From: a virus | Reading direction: 5' to 3' (one strand) | Length of the DNA stretch: 29,684 nt | IMG/VR virus record: IMGVR_UViG_3300024518_001978 | Location: 1-29,684 of that record | Shown here: one piece after another, positions 1-7,087 of the stretch | Layout: the number at the start of each line of letters is the position of its first letter | How positions within the stretch are numbered: the stretch's first letter is position 1 | Notes under the pieces: model-generated | Database searches by the model: none | What the model was told of the DNA's origin: nothing | What the model saw: the letters and a program-made list of their open reading frames with translations, nothing else | Program-made: the position numbers and the translations under genes

Positions 1-130
1 AGCCAGCCCCGTCGGCCGAGACCGGAGTCCGCCAGCCCTTCGCCGTCTGAGCCGGCCTGAAGTGAGCGACTCGCCAGCCGTGCAGATGAGCCAGCTCGAT
101 TACCTGATCCTGGAATTCGGCTTCAGTCAT
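1..130 (-). CDS. VRR-NUC domain nuclease, N-terminal fragment (cut by window edge)
   Basis: Only the first 43 codons are inside the window; the gene runs off the left end. The translated start contains TEAEFQDQVIELAHLHGW, then VAHFRPAQTAKGW and TPVSADGAG. This is the usual opening of phage VRR-NUC proteins: an amphipathic helix, then a strand that reads HFRPA, then a loop that leads to the catalytic G-x-PDL segment. That catalytic part lies outside the window. Family members are small PD-(D/E)XK-type structure-specific nucleases, often thought to resolve branched DNA in phage replication. The ATG at 128..130 overlaps the TGA of the DnaC-like gene by four bases (ATGA), so translation is probably coupled. 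The position at the end of a replication and recombination operon fits the role. The nuclease motif itself is not seen here. Confidence 0.75.
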   Translation of the reverse strand, partial: MTEAEFQDQVIELAHLHGWRVAHFRPAQTAKGWRTPVSADGAG

Positions 131-945
131 GACGATGCCCGTCGTCGATACGAATCCCACTGACACCGCAACCGGATCGACCCCTGAGAGAGCCGATCGA
201 CAACGTGACTCCCGAGCTTTGCCGCCGCGTCTTCCTCCCCGGCGAAGTTCGCCGTCACCAGCGTCGGCCGCCGTGCCCGCCACCGTCCGTCGATCAGCCG
301 ACCGAGAGCCTCAGCCTGATAATCCGACAGCGAAGCACCCGGAGCCACGGGATCCGACAGCACCAGAAAGCCAGCCCGGAGGTAAGGCCCGAGCACCCGC
401 TTCTCGTCCTTCGCTGAATTCATCGCGTCGCGCAGCTCCGACCGCAGCGACGAAGCGTCGAGCCATCTGGCGGAGACCTGAAGCCGGATAATCCCCTCAC
501 GGCAGATCGCCACCGCCAAGTGATCCTTGCCCGTGCCCGGAGGCCCGATCAGGAAGACACCGTCGCCCGCTTCGAATCGAGTCTCGATCGTCTCGACGTA
601 CTCTCTGACCCGTGCGACAGTCGCCTTCTGAACTGAGTCGTAAATCTCGTAATCGTCGAGCGTCGCCGACTGGAGAGGATCGAGCCGCTCGCCCGTGTCC
701 CGCTTCAGAGCCCGGAGCTTCGTGAAGATGTCTCGCCGCTTCGCCTCGGCCTCTTCGGCCTCTCGCCGGATGCGTATCTCTTCCCACTGCTGCGGAGTCT
801 TTTCGAGAGCCCTGAACTTCAGGATATTCGGAAGCCGCTCCGGCCCGTCAGCCGACTCGGGAGCCGACTCGATACCGAGACGCTCCTGAGTCAGCCGCTG
901 AGCTTTGGCCAAATCGACCGGCTGTTTTTGGAATGGATCTGTCAT
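127..945 (-). CDS. DnaC/IstB-like AAA+ helicase loader
   Basis: This 272-residue protein is a DnaC-like ATPase that would load the replicative helicase at the phage origin. A charged, helical N-terminal half (about residues 40-120) would contact the helicase. The AAA+ core follows: Walker A GPPGTGKDH at 134-142, a Walker B-like FLVLSDP at 193-199, a sensor-1-like TLVTANF at 228-234 and an arginine-rich QGSIRLRC near 252-260. Two departures from consensus are visible. The Thr/Ser after the Walker A lysine is Asp, and Walker B ends Asp-Pro rather than Asp-Asp or Asp-Glu. ATP handling may therefore be unusual. The ATG overlaps the stop of the upstream small gene by four bases and its own stop overlaps the VRR-NUC start. 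The preceding initiator-like protein (1234..1668) is a plausible partner. The family call is firm; the functional details are inferred. Confidence 0.82.
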   Translation of the reverse strand: MTDPFQKQPVDLAKAQRLTQERLGIESAPESADGPERLPNILKFRALEKTPQQWEEIRIRREAEEAEAKRRDIFTKLRALKRDTGERLDPLQSATLDDYEIYDSVQKATVARVREYVETIETRFEAGDGVFLIGPPGTGKDHLAVAICREGIIRLQVSARWLDASSLRSELRDAMNSAKDEKRVLGPYLRAGFLVLSDPVAPGASLSDYQAEALGRLIDGRWRARRPTLVTANFAGEEDAAAKLGSHVVDRLSQGSIRLRCQWDSYRRRASS

Positions 946-1214
946 TTAATCACAGTCCTGATATTCCCGGCTTCGTCCAGTTGGACAGCGTCCAGAATCT
1001 CCAGCCGGTTTGCCTTCGAGTCGTCCGTCTTAATGACGATCGCCACTTTTCCACTTGGCAAAATACCGGCCGCAACAGACCTATTTGCACCGACCGGCAG
1101 GCCACGAAGCAGATTCGTCTTGACGGCTTCCACTTTTGCCAGAGCTGCAATCACCTTGTTCTGTGCAGCCGTTTCGGATTTCTTCGCCGCTGCCAGTTCT
1201 TCGAATGCGTTCAT
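942..1214 (-). CDS. Hypothetical 90-aa protein between initiator-like and helicase-loader genes
   Basis: I do not recognise this protein. It has an N-terminal helical part rich in Ala, Lys and Glu (MNAFEELAAAKKSE onward, about residues 1-38), then a short beta-rich segment with GILPSGKVAIVIK and a C-terminal DEAGNIRTVIK. I chose the ATG at 1212..1214 because it is preceded by a strong GGAGGGGGAAGCG ribosome site. A longer reading from 1247 would overlap the upstream gene and has no comparable site. Its stop overlaps the helicase-loader start as ATGA, so it is probably expressed together with it. It could be a small accessory factor of the replisome, but that rests only on position. Confidence 0.65.
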   Translation of the reverse strand: MNAFEELAAAKKSETAAQNKVIAALAKVEAVKTNLLRGLPVGANRSVAAGILPSGKVAIVIKTDDSKANRLEILDAVQLDEAGNIRTVIK

Positions 1215-1233
1215 CGCTTCCCCCTCCCCGTGA

Positions 1234-1668
1234 TTACCACTCGCCACCGATCGACTCCCCCTTCGAGTTCATCGCACGAGACTTCGCTCCCTTCACCGGA
1301 AAAAGCCCCGTCCATCCCTGAGCCATCGACGCGGTGATTGACGCCTTCAGCCCGTCGGGATCGTCCTTAAACTGGCCGAGTATTCGCTTCAGGCTCACGT
1401 CAGCCCCGATAGGCCGCCTCTTCTCTGCCCGTCGGTATTCGATGAACTCTTCGACCGCGTCTCTCGCCGGAGTCAGGCCGAGCACTTCGACGATCGGCCC
1501 GACGGAAAGCTGAGCCCCGACGACCTCGACCGTCACCCGGATTGAGACGGGAGACTCAGCGAAGCCGTTGTCTCCCGTGATCTCGTCGACGGCTGTTCGG
1601 ACGAAGTGAGCCAGCGTCTCGACAGACTCACCGGCTTTAAATTTCTTCGCTTTCTTCTTCGCTGGCAT
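1234..1668 (-). CDS. Replication-initiator-like small protein with C-terminal helicase-loader motif
   Basis: This 144-residue protein begins with a lysine-rich tail (MPAKKKAKKFK). Its C-terminal half resembles the tail of phage replisome organiser proteins: a segment with EEFIEYRR (about 73-80), then LKRILGQFKDDPDGLKASI (about 93-111), then MAQGWTGLFP (115-124). In phage initiators a helix of the form SI-x-NGW-x-GLF near the C-terminus commonly precedes a DnaC-type loader gene, as here. The N-terminal half does not look like the usual winged-helix DNA-binding domain, so this may be a reduced or divergent initiator. The start has a strong GGGGGGAG site about eight bases upstream. The motif resemblance is visible; the function is inferred from motif and neighbours. 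Confidence 0.6.
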   Translation of the reverse strand: MPAKKKAKKFKAGESVETLAHFVRTAVDEITGDNGFAESPVSIRVTVEVVGAQLSVGPIVEVLGLTPARDAVEEFIEYRRAEKRRPIGADVSLKRILGQFKDDPDGLKASITASMAQGWTGLFPVKGAKSRAMNSKGESIGGEW

Positions 1669-1703
1669 ATCACCACTCCCCCCGAGTTGAATCGACTGCC
1701 CGG

Positions 1704-2228
1704 CTAAAACGGGATCTCGCCGCCGTCAGCGATCTCGTTGATTGCCGCAGCGTCACCTGCCGCCGCTGGACTATCCACAGACGCCTGAGTGTCAGGAGCC
1801 GCCTTCTCCGGAGCCGGAGACGTGTCGACCGGAGCACTCTGGAGAATCGCGTCAATCGTCAGAGCAGCCGACTCGGAGATCGGAGTCTCCCCCCGAGGAG
1901 GTAAGGCTAGTTCGAAGTTTTCGACCGTCCGTCCCTTGTACTCTTTGTCAGTCGCCGACAACTCAGCCGTGTTCCCCGTCAGATCCATCTCAGACAGTCC
2001 GCCGCCACGCCAGCCAGCGTGACGAAGCTTCTTCAGCGCGTACTTGTGATCTCCGTTCGCCGGGAACCAGACGGACACCCGCCGCGTCATCGGGACGGAG
2101 CTCTCCCAGTCCCGTCCGGCTTGTTTGACTTCGTTGATATCGACTTCGAACTCGATCCCCGGCGTCCCCGTCTGTGCCGACACCGGCAGATGCTTTCGGA
2201 TCGTTCCTCGATAGTATCGCTCGCCCAT
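1704..2228 (-). CDS. Single-stranded DNA-binding-like protein with SSB-type acidic tip
   Basis: The 174-residue protein has a compact basic and aromatic N-terminal domain (about 1-110, with VSVWFPANGDHKYALKKL near 51-68). A disordered Ala/Pro/Ser/Asp-rich linker follows (about 125-165), and the protein ends in EIADGGEIPF. A flexible linker that finishes in an acidic tip of the form D-x-IPF is the hallmark of bacterial SSB, where it recruits repair and replication proteins. The N-terminal domain is not an obvious SSB OB fold by eye, so this could be a phage-specific ssDNA-binding family that has acquired the same tail. It lies next to the Sak4-like ATPase and the PD-(D/E)XK nuclease, the usual company of phage recombination SSBs. 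A GAGAGGG ribosome site precedes the ATG. Confidence 0.65.
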   Translation of the reverse strand: MGERYYRGTIRKHLPVSAQTGTPGIEFEVDINEVKQAGRDWESSVPMTRRVSVWFPANGDHKYALKKLRHAGWRGGGLSEMDLTGNTAELSATDKEYKGRTVENFELALPPRGETPISESAALTIDAILQSAPVDTSPAPEKAAPDTQASVDSPAAAGDAAAINEIADGGEIPF

Positions 2229-2260
2229 TGTTCAACCCTCTCTCTGGATTCGAGTAAGTG

Positions 2261-2282
2261 AAAAGCCCCCGGCCGAAGGAGC
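2261..2282 (-). terminator. Possible weak terminator after the Sak4-like gene
   Basis: In the gap between the Sak4-like and SSB-like genes the minus strand reads GCTCC, an eight-base loop, GGGGC, then TTTT. The stem is only five pairs with one wobble and the T run is short, so this is at most a weak or attenuating terminator. Confidence 0.3.
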
Positions 2283-2321
2283 GTGAACCGAACCGACTCG
2301 ACCGGGAGCAACGAAGCCGGC

Positions 2322-3125
2322 TCAGCCCTCAGCCTTCCCGGCCCTGCCAGCTCCGACCAGCCGTACGAACTCTTTGAAGTCTTCAGCCGCGCTCGCCTTG
2401 CCGATGAACTGACTCGGGAGTCCGTGCCGATTCTTCGCGTCGAAGGCCGCCGACCGCTCGCAGTGATACACCCGCGATCGGCCGCCCTTGCCTTTGCCCT
2501 TGCCCTCGTTGACGTCCGCAACTTCGTGATGGAAATTGACGAAGAGAATCGCATCGGCGAATTTCTTCGTCGCTGACCACGTCGCCGAATTCATCTCGGC
2601 AACGTATCGGTCGAAGTCAGCCCCCTCGGGATTCTTAAAGTTCTCCGTCGTCGTATGGGACAGCAACAGAATCGTCGTGCCCTTCGAGCGAAGCTGATCG
2701 AGATCGGCCAGCCACTCACGCCAGACCACAACCGCCGCCTTTGGCCCTTCCTGATACGCCAGAAAGCCCTTTTTGCTCATCTGCCCGCCGTAGTCCTGAT
2801 CGCAGACCTGACGATGCAAGAGGCCCTCGATCCCGTTCGCCGTATCGACGGCCAGAGCCCGAGGCCGATCCTTCGAGGCGATCATCTCCCGCGTCGCCTC
2901 CCGCACTTCTTTGAACGAACCGAACTGCGGGAAGTAATCGCAGGCCGGCGTCAGGCCCTTGCTCATCAGAGTCAGAAGCCCCGTCTCGTTCTCGCTCATC
3001 ATGAACGCCACTCCGGGAAACTGAGCCGCGAAGCTCGTCTTTCCCGACCCCTCGACCCCGTGAATCACGATCACATCGGCCCGCTTATCGACCGTCTTCT
3101 TCATCGTCTTCAGCCAGTCAGTCAT
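2322..3125 (-). CDS. Sak4-like RecA-fold ATPase (phage recombinase)
   Basis: This 267-residue protein is a RecA-fold P-loop ATPase of the kind found in phage recombination modules (Sak4 or AAA_24-like). Walker A is GVEGSGKTS (23-31), Walker B is ALAVDTANG (90-98), and a third strand ILLLSHT (152-158) matches the RecA-core pattern. Sak4 proteins promote single-strand annealing or strand pairing, usually together with an SSB and a nuclease; both sit directly beside this gene. A basic, Gly/Lys-rich loop (KGKGKGG) occurs near residue 208 and could bind DNA. I chose the ATG at 3123..3125, because it has an AGGGAG ribosome site and makes an ATGA overlap with the upstream nuclease gene. An in-frame ATG further upstream would run 60 bases into that gene. 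Alternative: a phage RecA-like or NTP-binding protein of unknown role. Confidence 0.78.
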   Translation of the reverse strand: MTDWLKTMKKTVDKRADVIVIHGVEGSGKTSFAAQFPGVAFMMSENETGLLTLMSKGLTPACDYFPQFGSFKEVREATREMIASKDRPRALAVDTANGIEGLLHRQVCDQDYGGQMSKKGFLAYQEGPKAAVVVWREWLADLDQLRSKGTTILLLSHTTTENFKNPEGADFDRYVAEMNSATWSATKKFADAILFVNFHHEVADVNEGKGKGKGGRSRVYHCERSAAFDAKNRHGLPSQFIGKASAAEDFKEFVRLVGAGRAGKAEG

Positions 3126-4234
3126 GAATTCGTCTCCCTGTAAGAACCCCAAACAACTTCGAGGAGATCGTGAAACAACGTCCCCCACCGCAGCGCCTCT
3201 GAGCGATCCCGATTCGATCGCACGATGCCGACTTCGTATCTGAGTCTGTGCTTCTCTCGACAGTCGAAGAACACACCGACCCGCGAATTCGTAATCAGAT
3301 CACGACCACCGTTTCCGTGATCCTCGTCGAGCTCAGCGTGTACCGACGAGACATACTCGAAGGCCTCGATCGATTCCTTGCCCGTGCAAAGTCCGAAGAA
3401 CTCGCATTGCTGGCCGAACTTCAGGCAACTCCCCGTGTTTTTCGGACTGACCATAGACCGCCGCGACTTCCGGATCTCGGCCGTGACTTCCCACAGCTCG
3501 GCCGCGTACTGCTTGAGCTCTTCGTCTGTCCGTGAGATTCGCCGCCGGCCGAACGTGCTCGACGGATCCGCTCTGATCGCCGCCCGAAGCCTGATGCCGT
3601 ACAGGTCGAGGAAGTCGGCTTCGTGAATCTTGCCAGTGAAGCCGCCGCTCTTGCCTTTGTTCGCTTCGTACTCCGCCTCGATCGCCGTCAGCGTGTCCGT
3701 CGGAACCGACCAGCCGCAGTACGAACCCGTCTCGGCCAGACGCCTGACGTCAGCCGCTGATATCGCTTTCGGCTTCGTCTTCGGCTTCGACGCCACGTCA
3801 TACAGGCAAGTCGAAACGCCGTGTTTCCCGTTCTGCCGCAGCGTCAGCAGATACTTCGAGACCTGACTGTCGATCGCCAGACGTCGCCAGTAGAGCGTCT
3901 CCGGACCCAGCGTGTCCGACGTCGACTTATGCTCGACGACGAGCTCGTCGCCCGTATCTAAGTCAATCGCCATCCCGTCGACCTTGCCGCCGTGATCGAA
4001 GATCGTTGAAACCCGGCCAGTCGCCGGATTGACGACGTCGGCCGTCAGCTCCATCTCGACCGCCGTCGTCTGATACCGCTTCCTGTCTTCGGCCGACCAG
4101 TGTTCGACGTACTCGAAGACGTAGGCCGCGACCTGAATCGCCGTGATCCGCTCGGCTGAGTCCAGCCAGTCGACTTGCCCCAGTATCCGATCGGCTACCA
4201 GTTGTTGGAGCTCTCCCTCTCCGTTGCCTGTCAT
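3122..4234 (-). CDS. RecB/Cas4-family PD-(D/E)XK nuclease with circularly permuted motif order
   Basis: The 370-residue protein contains all landmarks of RecB-family PD-(D/E)XK nucleases with an iron-sulphur cluster, but in rotated order. In the order seen they are: GKVD (83-86, the GxxD motif with catalytic Asp86); EHK (101-103, the ExK motif); QVSKY (124-128, the QxxxY motif); Cys270, Cys277 and Cys283; Cys325 in FFDCREKH; and GTLFH (351-355, the GxxxH motif). In ordinary family members the single Cys and GxxxH are at the N-terminus and the three-Cys group is at the C-terminus. An in-frame TAA lies two codons upstream of the ATG, so no N-terminal part has been missed. The expected role is end resection or processing for the neighbouring Sak4-like and SSB-like proteins. 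The family call is firm. The permutation is read directly from motif order and needs structural confirmation. Confidence 0.82.
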   Translation of the reverse strand: MTGNGEGELQQLVADRILGQVDWLDSAERITAIQVAAYVFEYVEHWSAEDRKRYQTTAVEMELTADVVNPATGRVSTIFDHGGKVDGMAIDLDTGDELVVEHKSTSDTLGPETLYWRRLAIDSQVSKYLLTLRQNGKHGVSTCLYDVASKPKTKPKAISAADVRRLAETGSYCGWSVPTDTLTAIEAEYEANKGKSGGFTGKIHEADFLDLYGIRLRAAIRADPSSTFGRRRISRTDEELKQYAAELWEVTAEIRKSRRSMVSPKNTGSCLKFGQQCEFFGLCTGKESIEAFEYVSSVHAELDEDHGNGGRDLITNSRVGVFFDCREKHRLRYEVGIVRSNRDRSEALRWGTLFHDLLEVVWGSYRETNS

Positions 4235-4290
4235 TCGTTAACCTCTCGATATCGTGTCTGCCAGAACTGACGAAACAAAATCGGCCGTTA

Positions 4291-4317
4291 ATATCTCCCC
4301 CTCGTCTTCCGGAATCG
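4291..4317. repeat. 27-bp direct repeat, copy 1 (non-coding; second copy at 6889..6915)
   Basis: The same 27 bases occur here and at 6889..6915, in the same orientation. At 6889 they encode the end of the zinc-ribbon protein and the ribosome site of the helicase gene. Here they lie just after the HTH gene stop, where the GGGGGAG site leads to no start codon. It looks like a relic of duplication or recombination between early-gene boundaries. Confidence 0.8.
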
Positions 4318-4488
4318 TTAACCCCCTCTCACCTTGTGAGCCATCCGGCAGGTCACGCCCTGTTCCCGGCAGGCCTTCTCGATTGTCACCCGGCCCACCT
4401 GAAACCGATCGGCAGCTTCCGGAGCCGTATGAGTCCGGCAGTATTCCGCTATCTGCGTTCGCTTCGCTTTCGCTTCCCGATGCGTCAT
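4318..4488 (-). CDS. Small helix-turn-helix protein (56 aa)
   Basis: The gap between the DNA methyltransferase and the nuclease holds a 56-codon gene with a strong AGGGGGAG site just upstream of its ATG. The translation contains TQIAEYCRTHTAPEAADRF followed by QVGRVTIEKACREQGV. This fits a helix-turn-helix of the resolvase or MerR-like small type: helix, the EAADRFQVGR turn, then a recognition helix TIEKACREQG. It is followed by a basic tail (RMAHKVRGG). Such very small HTH proteins in phages act as transcriptional regulators or excisionase-like DNA-bending factors. Which of these applies cannot be told. It is the only clear HTH protein I see in the window. Confidence 0.65.
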   Translation of the reverse strand: MTHREAKAKRTQIAEYCRTHTAPEAADRFQVGRVTIEKACREQGVTCRMAHKVRGG

Positions 4489-4506
4489 TCTGCTCCCCCT
4501 CTGTAT

Positions 4507-5538
4507 TTATGCGTTTGCCTCGACCATCTCCTCGTCAGAAAACAGCCGCCGCTCCTGCGGCTCGTCTGCCACATCCAGAGCCGTTGCCACATTGCGGACT
4601 GCCTGATTGTAATACGACTCCTTGAGTTCAATGCCGACCCCTCGGCGGCCGTTGCGGACTGCTCCGTAGACTTCGCTGCCGACACCCATGAACGGAGTCA
4701 GCACCGTCTCGCCTGGATTGCTCCACATCACGCAGGCCCGATTTATCACGTCAAGCTGAAGAGGATGCATATGCCTCTCGTCGCCCTCGTCTCGCCCTTC
4801 CTGATACGCTAGGACTGCTCCCGCGTCTTTCTTCCTGTCGCCCATATTGCCGCGGATGTCGTCCCACACTCCGGACGCATAGTTTCTCCAAATCCAGTGA
4901 GAAAAGCGGTTCTCTGTTTGCTTGCCGGTCCAGCCACGATATCGGTGCAGGTCTTCCGGAATCTCCCGACACCCGAAGTATTCGAGGAACCCCGTTTCGT
5001 GGGTCACTGGAATCGGATTCTCGCCCTTCTTGCGGAACGGAATCAGGTAGTCCGATGCCGCGACGTTCACCTGACAGCAATCCTCGACCGTCTGCCGGTG
5101 AGCCAACGCCTTCGTCATCGTCCGATTTCGAACGGCGAGCGGCTCTTTCCAGATGCAGATTCGCGGCGTGTATTCGAAGCCGTGCCTCTGATGCAGCTTA
5201 ATAATATCGCCAGGGAAGTCGTTGTATCCGCAGATGTTTGCCCCGTCTTTCGGCGTGTCCATGCAATGCACCGCGGTAATCCGCCCCGGCAGCGTGACCC
5301 TCGCAATCTCGGAGACGACAAACTCGTAATGCTCGAAGAATTCGTCGTACGACCGACAGTTCGACAAGTCCCGCTCGCTCGACGAATAGTGGTACAAGCA
5401 CCCGCCGCCGTCGCTGGCGAATGGCGGCGAGTAAACGGAAAGATGAACCGACTCGTCTGGAAGAGTCGGCAACACCTCGCAGGTGTCCCCATGATAAAGA
5501 GCGTATCTGTCCGTGAGCGTCTGATCTATTACAGCCAT
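4507..5538 (-). CDS. N4/N6 (beta-class) DNA methyltransferase
   Basis: This 343-residue enzyme would transfer a methyl group from S-adenosylmethionine to the exocyclic amine of cytosine or adenine in DNA. The catalytic motif IV is SPPF at 37-40, the form favoured by cytosine-N4 methylases but also found in N6 enzymes. The SAM-binding motif I comes late as PFMGVGS (282-288), followed by GIELKESYY (302-310). Motif IV before motif I defines the beta class. The central part (about 60-250) includes a large target-recognition region. The start overlaps the end of the helicase gene by ten bases, with an AAGGA site upstream. No restriction endonuclease is adjacent, so it is an orphan methylase that probably protects phage DNA or marks it for regulation or packaging. 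Confidence 0.88.
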   Translation of the reverse strand: MAVIDQTLTDRYALYHGDTCEVLPTLPDESVHLSVYSPPFASDGGGCLYHYSSSERDLSNCRSYDEFFEHYEFVVSEIARVTLPGRITAVHCMDTPKDGANICGYNDFPGDIIKLHQRHGFEYTPRICIWKEPLAVRNRTMTKALAHRQTVEDCCQVNVAASDYLIPFRKKGENPIPVTHETGFLEYFGCREIPEDLHRYRGWTGKQTENRFSHWIWRNYASGVWDDIRGNMGDRKKDAGAVLAYQEGRDEGDERHMHPLQLDVINRACVMWSNPGETVLTPFMGVGSEVYGAVRNGRRGVGIELKESYYNQAVRNVATALDVADEPQERRLFSDEEMVEANA

Positions 5539-6890
5539 TCCGGCAGCATCCTTTCCATAGAACCATATTGAGTACGTTCGTGGATGACCGCTTCACCCAT
5601 GAACTTCGTCAGCAAATTGAACATCTGATCGGCCCGTGCCGACTTACGTTTCAGATTGTCGAGAACTCCCCGCCCGCCTTCAGTTGTGATAATCTTGATA
5701 GTGACTTTGTTTTTCTGTCCGAATCTCCACGACCGTCGGACCGCCTGGTAATACTGCTCGAAACTGTCACTCGGAAACATGACTTGATGATGGCAATGCT
5801 GCCAGTTGAGTCCCCAGCACCCTATCTTAGGCTTCAGTACCAAGCACTTCAGATCGCCGGCAGAGAACGCCAGCAGCCTCTCCTCTTTCTGTTCGTCGCT
5901 CATTGATCCGCTGACCTGCAACGCATCGGGGACCATCTTCTCGACCGCGTCTGCCTCCGGATTGAGGTGACACCAGACAAGCGAATGCCCGTCGTGGCCA
6001 TCGACTTCTTCGGCGGCTCGCTCACAGCGTTCTGTGATCGTGTTCCGCCGCTCGTACTGATGATCGGCCATCGTTTTCGGCGGAGTGATAAATAGTTGAC
6101 CCGGTCGCGGCTTATTGCATTCCAGATTTATCTCGGTCTCTTCCAGTTCCGGCAGAACGAAATCCCCGTCCTGAAATCCGATGTCTGATGGCTTCCGACA
6201 AGCCCTCGCCCACGAACAGACCCATTTCCAGAATGGCTCTTCGGCATGCCCGATGAGACGATATTTACTGCGGCCCCATCCGCGATGGTCCTTCCCTGTT
6301 TCCTGCTTGAAGAACCGCCCGAGCATGTCCCGGTAACCTAGACCGCCGAGAGCTTCGGAGGATGTCCCGAGTTCATGGAAATCATTCGGAGCCGGAGTTG
6401 CCGTGCAGAGATACCGATACGGAATCGTCCGCATAAACTCCGTCACTTGTGCAGTCGTTTTTCCGTCCGCCGATTTGATTGCACTCGCCTCATCGCAGAC
6501 GACAGCCTCGAAATCGGAGCTATCGAACTTGTGCAGCTGATGGTAGTTCGTGACGACTATTTTCGCTTTCGCACCGAACTTCCCGTCCCTGGCTCGCTCG
6601 ACTTCTATTCCAAACTTCTCAGCCTCTTTGAGAGTCTGATATGACACCGCCAGAGGCGTAAGGATGAGCGTCCTCTTGTTTGTCTGCCTGGCGACGTTCT
6701 CGGCCCAAACTAGCTGTAGAAGCGTCTTGCCGAGCCCGCAATCCGCATACGTCGCACTCCGGCCGCTACGTGTCGCCCACTCGACCAGATGCTTCTGAAA
6801 GTCAAACAGGACGTCCGGCATCCAGACCGGATCGAACCCGTGCTGACCGCCGAGCTGTGACTTTCGCTCAATGAATGCCTCGTACGTCAT
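5529..6890 (-). CDS. SNF2-like DEAD/DEAH-box helicase or translocase
   Basis: This 453-residue superfamily 2 ATPase has motif I DCGLGKT (50-56), motif II DEAS (133-136), motif III TATP (163-166) and motif VI QAVRRSWRFGQ (382-392). The RxWRxGQ form of motif VI is typical of SNF2-type proteins. It is shorter than cellular SNF2 enzymes and has no visible extra domain, as is usual for phage versions. These phage helicases are commonly found next to a DNA methylase and act in replication or recombination as dsDNA translocases. Both sides here fit: the methylase lies downstream with a ten-base overlap and a zinc-ribbon protein lies upstream with an ATGA overlap. The ATG follows a GGGGGAGAT site that is part of the 27-bp repeat. 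Confidence 0.88.
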   Translation of the reverse strand: MTYEAFIERKSQLGGQHGFDPVWMPDVLFDFQKHLVEWATRSGRSATYADCGLGKTLLQLVWAENVARQTNKRTLILTPLAVSYQTLKEAEKFGIEVERARDGKFGAKAKIVVTNYHQLHKFDSSDFEAVVCDEASAIKSADGKTTAQVTEFMRTIPYRYLCTATPAPNDFHELGTSSEALGGLGYRDMLGRFFKQETGKDHRGWGRSKYRLIGHAEEPFWKWVCSWARACRKPSDIGFQDGDFVLPELEETEINLECNKPRPGQLFITPPKTMADHQYERRNTITERCERAAEEVDGHDGHSLVWCHLNPEADAVEKMVPDALQVSGSMSDEQKEERLLAFSAGDLKCLVLKPKIGCWGLNWQHCHHQVMFPSDSFEQYYQAVRRSWRFGQKNKVTIKIITTEGGRGVLDNLKRKSARADQMFNLLTKFMGEAVIHERTQYGSMERMLPEWL

Positions 6891-7084
6891 ATCTCCCCCT
6901 CGTCTTCCGGAATCGGATCGTCAGAAACCCAGTGAGCGACCCCGCACTCACACTGAGCAATCAGCACCCCCACCTGAAACCGAATCCGCCTACCGCAGGC
7001 CGAGCACGGGAACGAGACGAACCCGTCTCCCTCGTCGTCGCACGGCCGCCAGCCGGCCAGCAGTAGTTCGTCAGGCGTTGCCAC
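6887..7084 (-). CDS. Small zinc-ribbon-like protein (65 aa, GTG start)
   Basis: The protein has one CxxC pair (CSAC near 27-30) and a CxC pair (CEC near 45-47) that flank a short beta-rich segment, the pattern of a minimal zinc ribbon. The C-terminus is acidic (DDPIPEDEGEI). The start is GTG at 7082..7084, preceded by GGGGTGATCT; I see no better ATG in frame. Its stop overlaps the helicase start. I cannot assign a function. Small zinc ribbons in phage early operons often bind nucleic acid or a host protein. Confidence 0.6.
   Translation of the reverse strand: MATPDELLLAGWRPCDDEGDGFVSFPCSACGRRIRFQVGVLIAQCECGVAHWVSDDPIPEDEGEI
6889..6915. repeat. 27-bp direct repeat, copy 2 (coding end plus ribosome site)
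   Basis: This copy contains the last codons of the zinc-ribbon gene and the GGGGGAG ribosome site of the helicase gene. It is identical over 27 bases to 4291..4317. Confidence 0.8.
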
Positions 7085-7087
7085 AGA

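Noticed and set aside
129-889. Plus-strand open frames opposite the helicase loader
   Set aside because: They lie opposite well-supported minus-strand genes, have biased Arg/Pro/Ser composition and lack ribosome sites.
3126-3188. Longer N-terminus for the Sak4-like ATPase (start at 3188)
   Set aside because: It would run 60 bases further into the nuclease gene; the ATG at 3125 has a ribosome site and the usual ATGA overlap.
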